From positions 1-35,381 of the forward strand of contig NZ_CALHIF010000076.1 in the NCBI RefSeq assembly GCF_938030755.1: a stretch of DNA of 35,381 nt, read 5' to 3'. Below the pieces are notes generated by a model that saw only the letters and a program-made list of their open reading frames with translations, was not told where the DNA came from and did not search any database. The translations under genes were made by a program, and so were the position numbers. Within the stretch, counting starts at the first letter, position 1. Every line of letters begins with the position of its first letter. Origin of the DNA: an uncultured Granulicatella sp. Lineage in GTDB: Bacteria > Bacillota > Bacilli > Lactobacillales > Aerococcaceae. Positions 23,708 through 31,962 of this stretch are shown here, piece after piece.

Positions 23708-23884
23708 TATGTAACAGGTTTGCTACTGGTTACTAATGATTACCGATAAAGTGGTTCTACTAATAAAAAGCCAAGAACTTAAAATTTTTCGGATTATTTC
23801 ACGGGTTGTTTAGAAATATTGTTGTAATAATAATGTGATTTGTGATATTATGTCTTTTTTGTTCTGAAATGATGAAATTTATGA

Positions 23885-23890
23885 TATAAT
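23885..23890 (+). promoter_or_regulatory. -10 element of the surface protein gene
   Basis: TATAAT 32 nt before the ATG; the -35 (TTCTGA, 23862-23867) is weak at 17-nt spacing. Confidence 0.5.
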
Positions 23891-23922
23891 AGTTTGAATA
23901 AAAATGGAAAGGAGAATAGATA

Positions 23923-24666
23923 ATGAAGATTAAGATATTTTATATTAAAATTCAAGAATCTTTTAAATCGTTGGGGTTAGCAAGTCAATTAGGGATTACA
24001 TTAGGAATTTCTTTAGCAATGCTTGCTGGAGTTTATGCGTTATCTAAAGATTTGAGTCCCTTGCCAAAAGTAACTCAAGTTGTAGAAATACAAACGACAG
24101 ATGCCACATCGTCACATTCTCCAGGACATTCCGAAAAATCTGAAAAAACAATGACTCAGAAAGAGTTAGAAGTATCAACAACAGTAAGCACTACGGAGCT
24201 TCCAGTAACTACCGAAGAAAAGAAAGTAGTTTTTGGAAAACAAGAGCAAGAAACAAAAGTAGCTGTGACTCCAAGTGAGGAATCATTGACGACCGAAAAA
24301 GTGATGCCTCAAACAAGTGAGACGGAGATGAATACTTCAACAGAACAACCAACCGTTAAAATAGATGGAGGAGAGTCTACTTCTGAAACAACAACTACTG
24401 TGGAAGTGACTACTTCTGCCCATCGCCTAGTTCCGTTAGGAAATACGAATACAGAATTTAAACATTATAAAGATGCTGTACAATATATGAGAGAAAAATT
24501 GGATGAGTCTTCAAAGGCCTTTGAAGAAGGCAAGCAAGATTGGGTCTACTCAGGTAGAGTATATAGTATTCCCTGGAGCAACGGCAATACGACATTTACA
24601 GTGGATTTAATTCCAAAGATAATGACATCAGATACTAGTGATATTTTTATAGAATCCAATGAGTAA
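23923..24666 (+). CDS. Membrane-anchored Thr/Ser/Glu-rich extracellular protein
   Basis: A 247-residue protein with a single N-terminal membrane helix at about 23-41 (LGITLGISLAMLAGVYAL) and short basic cytoplasmic start. Residues about 50-168 are a low-complexity Thr/Ser/Glu/Val stalk, probably extended outside the wall. The last 75 residues form a small compact domain (HYKDAVQYMREKLDES, then YSIPWSNGNTTFTVDLI). No LPXTG motif is present. I recognise no family. The gene has its own AAAGGAGA ribosome site and likely promoter. Confidence 0.7.
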   Translation: MKIKIFYIKIQESFKSLGLASQLGITLGISLAMLAGVYALSKDLSPLPKVTQVVEIQTTDATSSHSPGHSEKSEKTMTQKELEVSTTVSTTELPVTTEEKKVVFGKQEQETKVAVTPSEESLTTEKVMPQTSETEMNTSTEQPTVKIDGGESTSETTTTVEVTTSAHRLVPLGNTNTEFKHYKDAVQYMREKLDESSKAFEEGKQDWVYSGRVYSIPWSNGNTTFTVDLIPKIMTSDTSDIFIESNE

Positions 24667-24782
24667 CTAATTTACGATAAGACTTTGTAAACTTTATGTT
24701 GTAAAGAGTTTTTTAATAAGTTTACTAAAAATAGTTGTGTATGTTATACTTGTATTATATTTTTACTAGGAGTGAAGAATAC

Positions 24783-25349
24783 ATGGAATCAAAAGGAAGA
24801 AAATGGCTAGGAATTATTATTTCAATTATTATTGTTATAGGTATTGGTTACAGCCGTTATAGAAGATATGAACAAAAACAAGAAAGAAGTAGAGTACAAC
24901 AACAGCAAGTTGAAAATGCAAAAGCTGTACAAGAAGCAACGAAAAAATTAGATGAGGATGCGAAAAATAAACTTAGTGAACAATTAAAGGACGCTGCTAA
25001 AAAAGTAGGGGATATCGCTAAAAGTACTGAGAAACTAAAGAATGCTGAAATGAATACAGAAATCAATAATGGATATAGTATTGTTAAATTAGAGGGCAAA
25101 TTTTTAATTGTTAAAGATAGCAATCTGGATCAAGCAGTTGAATTAGCAGGCGTAACAGAGGCTTTTGTAATTCCAACAAACGACCAAGATCATCAACAAA
25201 ATTATAATGTTTTAGTGGTGAAAAAAGATGGTGAATGGCGTGTAGTGGATGAAACTAAAAAAGGAGAAGACGTCCTTGTATTAACAGGTGAAACCATTAC
25301 AGCAACTACAAAATTTAGAGTGAAAGACAAAACTTTATATATTGAATAA
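24783..25349 (+). CDS. Membrane-anchored coiled-coil protein of unknown function
   Basis: A 188-residue protein; the ATG at 24783 has TAGGAGTG as ribosome site. One TM helix lies at about 8-23 (WLGIIISIIIVIGIGY), then a long charged helix at about 28-85 rich in Gln, Lys and Ala that looks like a coiled coil. A C-terminal beta domain (about 95-188) follows, with repeated KDGEWRVV-like strands. The second gene in this spot with an extracellular domain on one N-terminal anchor. No family is recognised. Confidence 0.7.
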   Translation: MESKGRKWLGIIISIIIVIGIGYSRYRRYEQKQERSRVQQQQVENAKAVQEATKKLDEDAKNKLSEQLKDAAKKVGDIAKSTEKLKNAEMNTEINNGYSIVKLEGKFLIVKDSNLDQAVELAGVTEAFVIPTNDQDHQQNYNVLVVKKDGEWRVVDETKKGEDVLVLTGETITATTKFRVKDKTLYIE

Positions 25350-25352
25350 TAA

Positions 25353-25405
25353 AAAAAGAGACTAGGATTCTGCGTACATATCAGATTCCAGTCTCTTTTT
25401 TGTAT
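25353..25405. terminator. Bidirectional terminator between convergent genes
   Basis: A long stem of AAAAAAGAGACT with AGTCTCTTTTTT, extended inward by GGA/TCC and TCTG/CAGA pairs, lies between the two stop codons, with A and T runs on both sides. Confidence 0.88.
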
Positions 25406-25416
25406 AAGTTAAACGA

Positions 25417-26283
25417 TTATTTTGGTTTTTGAGCGAGCATTGTTACAAAACGCATCCGAATCCGATTTCCATGTTCATCCAATTTATGTAATTGTCCAAA
25501 ATCTTCATTATATTTATGGAAGGTCCAATCTTTGTAATACTCTTTGAGTTCACCAGATGCAAAGGTCTTTGGAAAATTCACAGGACAAGGGGCATCTTCG
25601 GTAGACATCGCTGCGACAATGAGATTATATCCTCCAGGGGCCGTATGAGATTGCATATTTTCAATGACATCTGGAATGCTATCGGGACTTAGAAACATCA
25701 AAACCACAGTGGAAATGATGGCGTTGTAGAGGCCCCCAGGAATATCCGCAGTTTCAATGTTATAAGGCTCCACATGAATAGCCAGTCCTTCCTCCTCGGC
25801 AATTTGTTGGAGATGAGATAAACTCATGGTTTGGATATCTAATGCGGTAACCTCAAAGCCTTTTTTGGCTAAATAGAGACTGTTTCTTCCTTGCCCGCTA
25901 CCAAGGTCAAGGAGTGGTCCTTTTTCAAATTTTGGTGCAGCTTCAATAACTTCCGAATGGGTTCTTGTTAAGTCGTATTTTTTAGAAAAATAGTCTTCTA
26001 GAGTGCAATAGAAAGTTAAATAGCACTTTAAGTCATCGCTAGCAGGAGAGACCCGATGCCAAGCTTGTGGTTCAACAAAAGGAATGTCGGACTCTTTTGT
26101 AAACAGATACTCAGCAAGCACATGCCCCTCTTCATCGAGTGCATAAAAAGTGAGGACTCCTTCTAGAATGGTTAAGTGTGCCCAAGTTCCAACTTTTGTA
26201 TTATGCATTTTCTGAAATAGTTCTGGCAAAGTACTAGCCGTCCAAATAGGCATTGTTTTATAAGGGAGTAAATCGAGGTTCAT
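25417..26283 (-). CDS. tehB: TehB-like SAM-dependent methyltransferase
   Basis: A 288-residue protein with the two-part layout of long TehB proteins. A small N-terminal cupin-like domain (about 1-95, DUF1971 type: TKVGTWAHLTILEGVLTF, then HRVSP) precedes a class I methyltransferase. That part has motif I LLDLGSGQGRNSLYLAKKG near 123-141, VTALD with the SAM-binding Asp, then STVVLMFL and an APGGYNLIVAA strand. TehB methylates tellurite and other toxic oxyanions using SAM, and in several bacteria contributes to oxidative stress resistance. AAAGGAG precedes the ATG at 26283. Being next to a methionine uptake operon may be chance, though both concern SAM supply. Confidence 0.88.
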   Translation of the reverse strand: MNLDLLPYKTMPIWTASTLPELFQKMHNTKVGTWAHLTILEGVLTFYALDEEGHVLAEYLFTKESDIPFVEPQAWHRVSPASDDLKCYLTFYCTLEDYFSKKYDLTRTHSEVIEAAPKFEKGPLLDLGSGQGRNSLYLAKKGFEVTALDIQTMSLSHLQQIAEEEGLAIHVEPYNIETADIPGGLYNAIISTVVLMFLSPDSIPDVIENMQSHTAPGGYNLIVAAMSTEDAPCPVNFPKTFASGELKEYYKDWTFHKYNEDFGQLHKLDEHGNRIRMRFVTMLAQKPK

Positions 26284-26397
26284 AAAAAGGCTCCTTTCAG
26301 TGATGATAGGATTATTGTACTAAAAAAAGAGAAGTTGAAAAACTAAAGAGATTTCTGCTATAGCTAATAGTTATAGCCGGTGATAGAAAAGTGGTAA

Positions 26398-26426
26398 TTG
26401 ACTAGAATACGAATTATTGCTATCCT
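26398..26426 (+). promoter_or_regulatory. Promoter of the met operon leader
   Basis: TTGACT (26398-26403), 17-nt spacer, TATCCT (26421-26426). The transcript would begin near 26433, at the start of the T-box leader. Confidence 0.65.
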
Positions 26427-26432
26427 AGTTTC

Positions 26433-26713
26433 ATGCTTATAACACACGGTGATAAGGAGAGTAGAAGTGAATCCTTTGTAGAGAGTCTCGGTTTGGTGAA
26501 AAGAGATATTGGTTGAAACTTTGAAGATGGCCTTTGAGTGATAATCGTCGAATCATTAGACGGTTACGGGAAAGCCCGATACAGCTTCTCGTTAAACAGG
26601 AGACCTGTTTAACAGATGGAGATAGGATTTGTGAGAATGCTATGAACAAAGGTGGTAACACGGGAATCGGACTCGTCCTTTGCTAACTTCTGTTAGTAGA
26701 AGGGCGATTTTTG
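26433..26713 (+). promoter_or_regulatory. T-box leader, methionine-specific, controlling metNIQ
   Basis: The elements of a T-box riboswitch appear in order. AGAGAGTCTCGG with GGTTTGGTGAAA (26480-26500) is the AG-bulge and distal loop of stem I. The specifier loop GAAGATGG has ATG at 26527-26529, which reads Met. The T-box sequence AAAGGTGGTAACACG (26648-26662) is followed by a terminator hairpin (about 26673-26708) and T-run. Uncharged tRNA-Met should pair with ATG and the T-box, favour the antiterminator and switch on methionine import. The T-box sequence departs from the consensus GGTGGNACCGCG in two or three places. Confidence 0.92.
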
Positions 26714-26737
26714 TTTGCTTAAAAGAAAGGAGAACAC

Positions 26738-27784
26738 ATGATTAAATTAGAGAATATTGACGTGACTTTTAAACAAGGTGTAAAAGTAGTCAATGCAGTA
26801 AAAAATGTATCTTTGCATGTGGAGCCAGGAGATATTTATGGGATTATCGGATATAGTGGTGCTGGTAAAAGTACGCTAGTGCGAACGATTAATCTTCTCC
26901 AACGCCCTTCCAAAGGGAATGTGGTGGTAAACGGTGTTGATTTACTACAGTTGAAACCAAAAGGACTACGTGCAGCTCGTAAGAAAATTGGGATGATTTT
27001 CCAACATTTCAATTTGATGAATACTTTATCAGTATTTGATAATGTGGTTTTTCCATTAAAAAAATCAGGGAAAACCAAATCAGAAATTGAAGAAAAAGTA
27101 TTATCCCTATTAGAATTAGTAGGGTTAGAAGATAAGGTGAATAGTTATCCTCGTCAGCTATCTGGGGGGCAAAAGCAACGTGTCGCGATTGCCAGAGCGT
27201 TAGCCAATGACCCAGATGTATTGCTTTGTGATGAAGCTACAAGTGCGCTAGATCCAAAAACGACGTATTCGATTTTAGAATTATTGCAGAAAGTAAATGT
27301 ACAATTAGGTATTACAATCGTAATTATCACGCACGAAATGCAGGTTGTAAAAGAAATTTGTAATAAAGTAGCGGTCATGGAAGAGGGCGAAGTGATTGAA
27401 CAAGGAAGCGTTCTTGAAATCTTTACAAACCCGGAACGTGATTTAACAAAAGACTTCATCGATACAGCAACTCATATTAACCAAGGAATTGAAACAGTGC
27501 TTTCGCATGAACAGTTATTGAATCTACAAGAAGGCGACTACTTAGTGAAGATATCTTTTGTAGGAGCTTCGACAGGAGAGCCATTAATTACAAAACTATC
27601 GACTCAATTCCAAGTGGCAGCCAACATCTTGTTTGCCAATGTTGAAATTATTCAGGATACCCCAGTAGGAACGCTATTAGTGGGACTCTCTGGAGAAAAA
27701 TCAGGTATCGAAAATGCACTTTCTTACATCAAAGAACAAGGCGTTTCTGTTGATGTCCTAGAAGAGTCAAAGGGAGGTGCTTAA
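26738..27784 (+). CDS. metN: Methionine ABC transporter ATP-binding protein
   Basis: A 348-residue ATPase of the MetN type. Walker A GYSGAGKST is near 38-46, signature LSGGQKQRVAIARAL near 141-155, Walker B VLLCDEATSALD near 160-171, and the H-loop ITHEM near 197-201. A C-terminal NIL domain (about 265-345), which senses methionine and inhibits transport, is present: GDYLVKISFVG, then IIQDTPVGTLLVGL. The ATG at 26738 is preceded by AAAGGAG. The gene lies directly behind a Met T-box and overlaps the ribosome site of metI. Confidence 0.95.
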   Translation: MIKLENIDVTFKQGVKVVNAVKNVSLHVEPGDIYGIIGYSGAGKSTLVRTINLLQRPSKGNVVVNGVDLLQLKPKGLRAARKKIGMIFQHFNLMNTLSVFDNVVFPLKKSGKTKSEIEEKVLSLLELVGLEDKVNSYPRQLSGGQKQRVAIARALANDPDVLLCDEATSALDPKTTYSILELLQKVNVQLGITIVIITHEMQVVKEICNKVAVMEEGEVIEQGSVLEIFTNPERDLTKDFIDTATHINQGIETVLSHEQLLNLQEGDYLVKISFVGASTGEPLITKLSTQFQVAANILFANVEIIQDTPVGTLLVGLSGEKSGIENALSYIKEQGVSVDVLEESKGGA

Positions 27785-27785
27785 G

Positions 27786-28481
27786 ATGAATGTATTAGCA
27801 TTGATAGATTTTCAATCATGGTTTCCAAATATTAATGCCCAGGTTTGGGAAGAAATTCTAAAAGCTACGATGGATACATTAATAATGGTAGGAATATCTG
27901 GTTTAATTGCTGGGGTTTTAGGGATTGCCTTAGGTGTGACATTAGTAGTGACACGTGAGGGGAATATCCTTGGAAACAAATTTGTCTATTTAATACTAGA
28001 TAAAATTGTAAATATTTTCCGTTCGATACCATTTATTATTTTAGCGATGTTATTAATTCCATTCACTCGCTTTATTATAGGAACAACCATTGGTATTCCA
28101 GGGGCAATCGTCCCTCTAGTCGTCGCGACTGTACCATTCTTCTCTCGTCAAGTGCAACTAGCCTTAACTGAAGTAGATAAAGGGGTTATTGAAGCTAGCG
28201 TTGCGATGGGATGTACACCACTTGAAATTATTTTCAGAGTGTACTTAAAAGAAGGGCTACCGAGCTTAATTCGTGCGGGGTCATTAACAATCATCAGCTT
28301 AATCGGATTAACGACTATGGCAGGAGCTTTTGGTGCCGGTGGAATCGGGAACGTAGCTATTTCCAGAGGATACAATCGATTCCAAGGAGATGTTATCGTC
28401 GTATCGACATTTATCATGCTCGTCGTAGTATTTATCACCCAAGCAATCGGTGACTATTTAGAGAAAAAAGCCACGAAATAA
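27786..28481 (+). CDS. metI: Methionine ABC transporter permease
   Basis: A 231-residue inner permease. AGGGAGG at the end of metN is the ribosome site and the ATG at 27786 follows metN's TAA by one nt. About five TM helices; the EAA-type cytoplasmic loop reads VIEASVAMGCTPLEIIFRVYL near 135-155 with the usual Gly, and GAFGAGGIGNVAISRGYNRF near 184-203 follows. It forms the MetN2I2 transporter with MetN, fed by the MetQ lipoprotein. The stop codon is followed within one nt by the first of four structured repeats (28483 on). Confidence 0.95.
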   Translation: MNVLALIDFQSWFPNINAQVWEEILKATMDTLIMVGISGLIAGVLGIALGVTLVVTREGNILGNKFVYLILDKIVNIFRSIPFIILAMLLIPFTRFIIGTTIGIPGAIVPLVVATVPFFSRQVQLALTEVDKGVIEASVAMGCTPLEIIFRVYLKEGLPSLIRAGSLTIISLIGLTTMAGAFGAGGIGNVAISRGYNRFQGDVIVVSTFIMLVVVFITQAIGDYLEKKATK

Positions 28482-28482
28482 C

Positions 28483-28970
28483 AGGATGTGAGGAAAAGCG
28501 GTTAGAAACGAATCACTGGACCGAAACGCCGGAAGGAACGTGAAACGTTCTGCGGACGTTTCGGGAAGTGGACGTCGTTTCTGCTTTTCCGAACTCAACT
28601 ACAACAGGATGTGAGGAAAGGCGCTTATAGGCGATGACGGTTCGCAGTTTAGCCGTAAGCGGTCTGTAAGACCGTGCGGACTAAACTCGAAAGGCTTGAG
28701 CCTATGCCTTTCCGAACTCAACTACACAGGATGTGAGGGTGAGTGGTCAGCTTTCGACCCTTTACCGAAATTAACGCAAGCGTCCAATAAGGACGTGCGG
28801 ATAATTGTCGGAAAGGAACGCGAAAGCTACGAGCCTGAACTCAACTACACAGGATGTGAGCAATCGCGTTCAGAAATGGAACGTTGGACCGAAACACCGG
28901 AAGGAACGTGAAACGTTCTGCGGATGTTTCGGGAAACGCACGCCATTTCTGCGATTGCGAGCTCAACTAC
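28483..28970 (+). repeat. Four tandem structured repeats between metI and metQ
   Basis: Units start at 28483, 28606, 28728 and 28851, with a period of 122-123 bp. Each begins AGGATGTGAG and ends with ACTCAACTAC or GCTCAACTAC. Inside, the outer arms differ from unit to unit but remain complementary (for example GGAAAAGC/GCTTTTCC in unit 1, GCAATCGC/GCGATTGC in unit 4). The apex keeps a CGNAAG motif, a variable hairpin, then TGCGGA. This is covariation, as expected of a selected RNA or cruciform fold. Units 1 and 4 share most of their core. A fifth unit is cut short at 28971-28991. Reading frames that cross the units are by-products (LNYTGCE at the junctions). Confidence 0.9.
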
Positions 28971-28991
28971 AGGATGCGACCAATCGCACCC
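28971..28991 (+). repeat. Truncated fifth repeat unit
   Basis: The unit start AGGATGCGA is followed at once by a small hairpin, TGCGA with TCGCA (28975-28988), instead of the full fold. The metQ ribosome site (AAAGGGG) lies just downstream. Confidence 0.6.
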
Positions 28992-29025
28992 AAAAAAATA
29001 AACTAACTCAAAAGGGGAAAATAAA

Positions 29026-29889
29026 ATGAACATTAAAAAATTATTCGTAGCTGCAGCGGCAGCATTAACTTTAGCAGCATGTGGAGCTGCTAAATCATCA
29101 AATTCAGGAAACTCAGCTTCATCAGAAGCTAAGCAAGAAAACAAACACGTTAAAATCGGGGTTAACGCAGGTAACCACGAAGTTTGGGATGATATCATCG
29201 CTCGCTTGAAAGAAAAAGAAGGTATTGAAGTAGAATTAGTAGAATTTACTGACTACGTACAACCTAACCAAGCGTTAGAAAATGGAAATGTTGACTTGAA
29301 CGCTTTCCAAACAATCATTTATTTAGAGCGTTTCAACAAAGAACAAGGAACACACATCAAACCAATCGGCTACACTGTAATTGCTCCAATGGGTGTTTAC
29401 TCTAAAAAAATTAAAAACGTAAGTGAATTAAAAGATGGCGATACAATTGCTATTCCTGAAGATACTTCAAACAACTCACGTGCATTACGTTTACTACACG
29501 CTGCTGGTGTTATTAAATTAAAAGATCCTAACAACACTTTAGCAACTAAAGATGATATCGTTGAAAATCCTAAAAACATCCAAATCAAAGAATTACCAGC
29601 TGGACAAACAGCTCGTGCTTTAGATGATGTTGCTGCTTCATTAATCAATAACGGTTTCGCTGTTGAAGCTGGGTTCCAACCAACGAAAGATGCTATCTTC
29701 ATTGAACAAATTACTGATTCTTCACAACCTTACTACAACGTAATCGCTGCTAAAGAAGGTAACGAAAACAACGAAGTTTATAAAAAAGTTGTAGAATACT
29801 ACCAATCACCTGAAACAGCTAAGAAAATTGAAGAAGTAACAAAAGGTGCTAGCGTACCAGTTTGGGAAAAAGCTAAATTAAACAACTAG
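29026..29889 (+). CDS. metQ: Methionine-binding lipoprotein
   Basis: A 287-residue NlpA/MetQ-type solute-binding protein. The signal peptide MNIKKLFVAAAAALTLAAC ends in the lipobox LAAC (Cys19 lipidated). It is followed by a Ser/Asn-rich linker and the lipoprotein_9 domain: KIGVNAGNHEVWDDI near 43-57, NQALENGNVDLNAFQ near 84-98, and IAIPEDTSNNSRALRLL near 141-157. It captures methionine for MetNI. Codon use differs from upstream genes by being very regular (highly expressed type). The stop codon TAG is partly formed by the first bases of the next repeat unit (29888). Confidence 0.94.
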   Translation: MNIKKLFVAAAAALTLAACGAAKSSNSGNSASSEAKQENKHVKIGVNAGNHEVWDDIIARLKEKEGIEVELVEFTDYVQPNQALENGNVDLNAFQTIIYLERFNKEQGTHIKPIGYTVIAPMGVYSKKIKNVSELKDGDTIAIPEDTSNNSRALRLLHAAGVIKLKDPNNTLATKDDIVENPKNIQIKELPAGQTARALDDVAASLINNGFAVEAGFQPTKDAIFIEQITDSSQPYYNVIAAKEGNENNEVYKKVVEYYQSPETAKKIEEVTKGASVPVWEKAKLNN

Positions 29890-30007
29890 GATGCGAGAAA
29901 AGGCCTTAAGAAACGAATCACTGGAGACAAATAACGCAAAGGACTGCTTGCAGTCGTGCGGATATTTGTCGAAGTGGACGTCGTTTCTGCCTTTTCGAAC
30001 TCAACTA
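29888..30007 (+). repeat. Sixth structured repeat unit after metQ
   Basis: The same layout as 28483-28970: AGGATGCGAG at the start, GAACTCAACTA at the end, complementary outer arms, and an apex of ACGCAAAG, hairpin GACTGCTTGCAGTC and GTGCGGAT. The outer part (AAGAAACGAATCACTGGA, GAAGTGGACGTCGTTTCTGC) is close to unit 1. It begins inside the metQ stop codon. Confidence 0.88.
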
Positions 30008-30026
30008 TTAAGTTGCAAGAAAAGCA

Positions 30027-30050
30027 AAATGTAACTTATATGTTACATTT
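30027..30050 (+). other. Hairpin in the metQ 3' region
   Basis: AAATGTAAC (30027-30035) pairs perfectly with GTTACATTT (30042-30050), loop 6 nt. It lies between the repeat unit and the operon terminator, with GCAAGAAAAGC before it, possibly the worn remains of another unit. Confidence 0.45.
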
Positions 30051-30069
30051 CGAAAAATAAAATGAGAGA

Positions 30070-30096
30070 GAGGCGTGCTTAGCATGCCTCTTTATT
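30070..30096 (+). terminator. Intrinsic terminator of the met operon
   Basis: A 9-bp stem with one G-U (30070-30078 with 30082-30090), a 3-nt loop and TTTATT. The peptidase gene begins 29 nt later, with no clear promoter between, so some readthrough is likely. Confidence 0.7.
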
Positions 30097-30124
30097 CAAT
30101 ATTCAATGAAAGAAGGAAAATAAA

Positions 30125-31291
30125 ATGAGTGGTATTCAAGAAAAAGCGTCTAAATTACAAGAGTATCTCGTAAAAACAAGAAGATATTTACATGAGAATC
30201 CTGAATCAAGTTTGAAAGAATTTGAGACCGCAGCTTTTATACAAAAGGAACTTACTTCATTTGGGGTACCGTTTGAAAAAGTTGGGGAGACAGGCACTTT
30301 AGCTATTATCAAAGGTGGTAAAGGAGACGGAAGAACAGTGTTGCTTCGTGCCGATATAGATGCTTTAGAACTTCCTGATTGCACCGGAAAACCTTATGCT
30401 TCAAAACGTCCAGGATTGAACCATGCTTGTGGACATGATGCGCATACAGCAATGGGGCTAGGAACAGCTAAATTATTAAACGACATCAAAGACACCTTTT
30501 CTGGAATGGTAAAGATTGCCTTTCAACCGGCTGAAGAAATTGGCGCAGGAGCAAAACAATTCGTGGGGTCAGGTCGAATCGATGATATTGATGAGTCATT
30601 TGCGATTCATGTGAATTCGAGTTTACCAGTTGGTACGTTTGCCGTTCAAGGAGGCCCTGTAAATGCTTCATGTGATATTTTTAAAATTAAAATTACTGGT
30701 AAAAGTGCTCATGTAGGCCGTCCACATTTAGGTCATGATGCTTTAGTGACGGCGAGTGAGACAGTGGTTGCACTTCAAACAATCGTTGCAAGAGAAATAA
30801 ATCCAGGAGATCGTGCGGTTGTTGGGATTGGGAAACTAAATGCAGGAACTCGTTATAATATCGTTGCGAATGATGCTGAACTGGAAGGGACTATTCGGGC
30901 GTTCAGTCATGAGACGAGAGCGCATTTAAAAGAGGCCGTTACACGTATTGCGCGTGGAGTAGCCGAAATCAATCGCTGCGAATTTGAAATTGATTGGTAT
31001 GATGCTGCTGCACCTGTGATTAATACTCCAGAATTGGCGTTGGAATTTCAAAAAGCGGTCTCAGAAGTAGAAGGAATTCATCAAGTTCTGAAGGAATACG
31101 ATATGTCTATGGGAGCGGATGATTTTGCAGATTATCTAGTTGATAAACCAGGTGTCTATGGTCTTTTAGGGTCTAGTTCAAGTGAAGACACCTCATTTGG
31201 ACATCATCATGAAAAATTTGATATCGATGAGAGTATCCTGTCTGTAGGTGTTTCTTGTGAGGTAAATTTCATTTTACAACGGTTGTCCTAA
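30125..31291 (+). CDS. M20D family amidohydrolase (N-acyl amino acid deacylase)
   Basis: A 388-residue peptidase M20 with metal ligands in LRADIDALEL near 74-83, NHACGHDAHTA near 98-108 and QPAEEIGAGAKQF near 133-145. A dimerisation lid lies at about 180-290 (GKSAHVGRPHLGHDA), and the last ligand His is in SFGHHHEKFD near 359-368. M20D members remove acyl groups from amino acids or cleave related amides with two Zn2+ or Mn2+. Its place behind metNIQ suggests N-acetyl- or N-formylmethionine as substrate, but the sequence does not prove it. AAGGAAAA is the ribosome site. Confidence 0.88.
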   Translation: MSGIQEKASKLQEYLVKTRRYLHENPESSLKEFETAAFIQKELTSFGVPFEKVGETGTLAIIKGGKGDGRTVLLRADIDALELPDCTGKPYASKRPGLNHACGHDAHTAMGLGTAKLLNDIKDTFSGMVKIAFQPAEEIGAGAKQFVGSGRIDDIDESFAIHVNSSLPVGTFAVQGGPVNASCDIFKIKITGKSAHVGRPHLGHDALVTASETVVALQTIVAREINPGDRAVVGIGKLNAGTRYNIVANDAELEGTIRAFSHETRAHLKEAVTRIARGVAEINRCEFEIDWYDAAAPVINTPELALEFQKAVSEVEGIHQVLKEYDMSMGADDFADYLVDKPGVYGLLGSSSSEDTSFGHHHEKFDIDESILSVGVSCEVNFILQRLS

Positions 31292-31354
31292 GAGTAATCA
31301 AAGGTTCGATTGGAATAGTTTGTAAAGAACAGGAGTAGTTTTCATATAGAGGCA

Positions 31355-31497
31355 GAAATAAAAGAATCCGTAGAAAATTACATCAAATATTATAATGAAA
31401 AACGAATCCAACAAAAATTGGGCACCTGTCTCCGGTTGAATACCGGAGACGGTAGCCCTAGGGTGTTTTTATTAAATTTTCACTTTTGGGGGTCAGT
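31355..31497 (+). mobile_element. Remnant of an IS3-family insertion sequence
   Basis: Codons from 31355 encode EIKESVENYIKYYNEKRIQQ followed by KLG, the end of an IS3-type (IS150-like) OrfB integrase. The expected HLSPVEYR continuation is shifted out of frame by a missing base near 31419. It ends with ATTTTCACTTTTGGGGGTC, which looks like the element's terminal inverted repeat. The transposase front end and the other terminal repeat are absent, so it is inert. Confidence 0.8.
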
Positions 31498-31855
31498 CTC
31501 CATTAACTAGAAATTTTAATCTTTGGGAGGTTAAACTAATTTTAGAAATAGTTAAATTTAATATTTCATCACTTTTTCAAATGATGTTGAAATATAAAGA
31601 AAGAAATTAGGCAGCGAAAGTTGCTTAATTCCTTTTTGCCTTTTGATAAAAGAGTTATTCTTATATAGTTCCGATTTCAACATGGATATCTGCTTATATA
31701 TGAGTTTCTTTTTGTTAAGTCTATAACCTCAAAGATATATTGTAAAGTTTTATAAAAAAGAAAAACTGTCCCCTACTAATTATTTTGTGGGGAGTCATGA
31801 TGAATTGAAAACACAGGGATTTTAAAATGTTAAAAATCTATAATTTTTACCAAAA
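31498..31855. other. AT-rich spacer before the dlt promoter, with a terminator-like hairpin
   Basis: No ORF for the small DltX protein is visible here. One hairpin (31605-31614 with 31621-31630, loop CGAAAG, followed by CCTTTTT) looks like a terminator on the plus strand and would end transcripts from the peptidase/IS region. The rest is unassigned. Confidence 0.5.
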
Positions 31856-31889
31856 TTTCATATGAAACTATATTCCAATATGCTATAAT
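31856..31889 (+). promoter_or_regulatory. Promoter of dltABC with upstream palindrome
   Basis: An extended -10 TGCTATAAT (31881-31889) lies 73 nt before the dltA ATG. At the -35 position is the perfect palindrome TTTCATATGAAA (31856-31867), which could bind a regulator; no canonical TTGACA is present. A small hairpin (31903-31909 with 31916-31922) follows in the leader. Confidence 0.55.
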
Positions 31890-31962
31890 CCTTTTTGTAA
31901 TGAAAACAAGGGCAATTGTTTTTCAGAAAGAGAATTTGAAAAGGTGTTCAAGGGAGAAAAAG

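Noticed and set aside
28483..28991. CRISPR array
   Set aside because: Units are about 122 bp with internal complementarity and no short constant repeat separated by unique spacers; no cas genes are near.
28483..28991. Integron attC-site array
   Set aside because: Units are palindromic with variable arms, but the GTTRRRY/RYYYAAC core sites, cassettes and an integrase are missing.
28696..29029. Short ORFs reading through the repeats
   Set aside because: They arise because the repeat period keeps a frame open; they contain repeated LNYTGCE junction peptides and no ribosome site.
31900..31962. Upstream ATG of dltA, or a dltX gene there
   Set aside because: The ATG lies about 10 nt after the -10 and adds residues without DltA similarity; it encodes no hydrophobic helix as DltX would.
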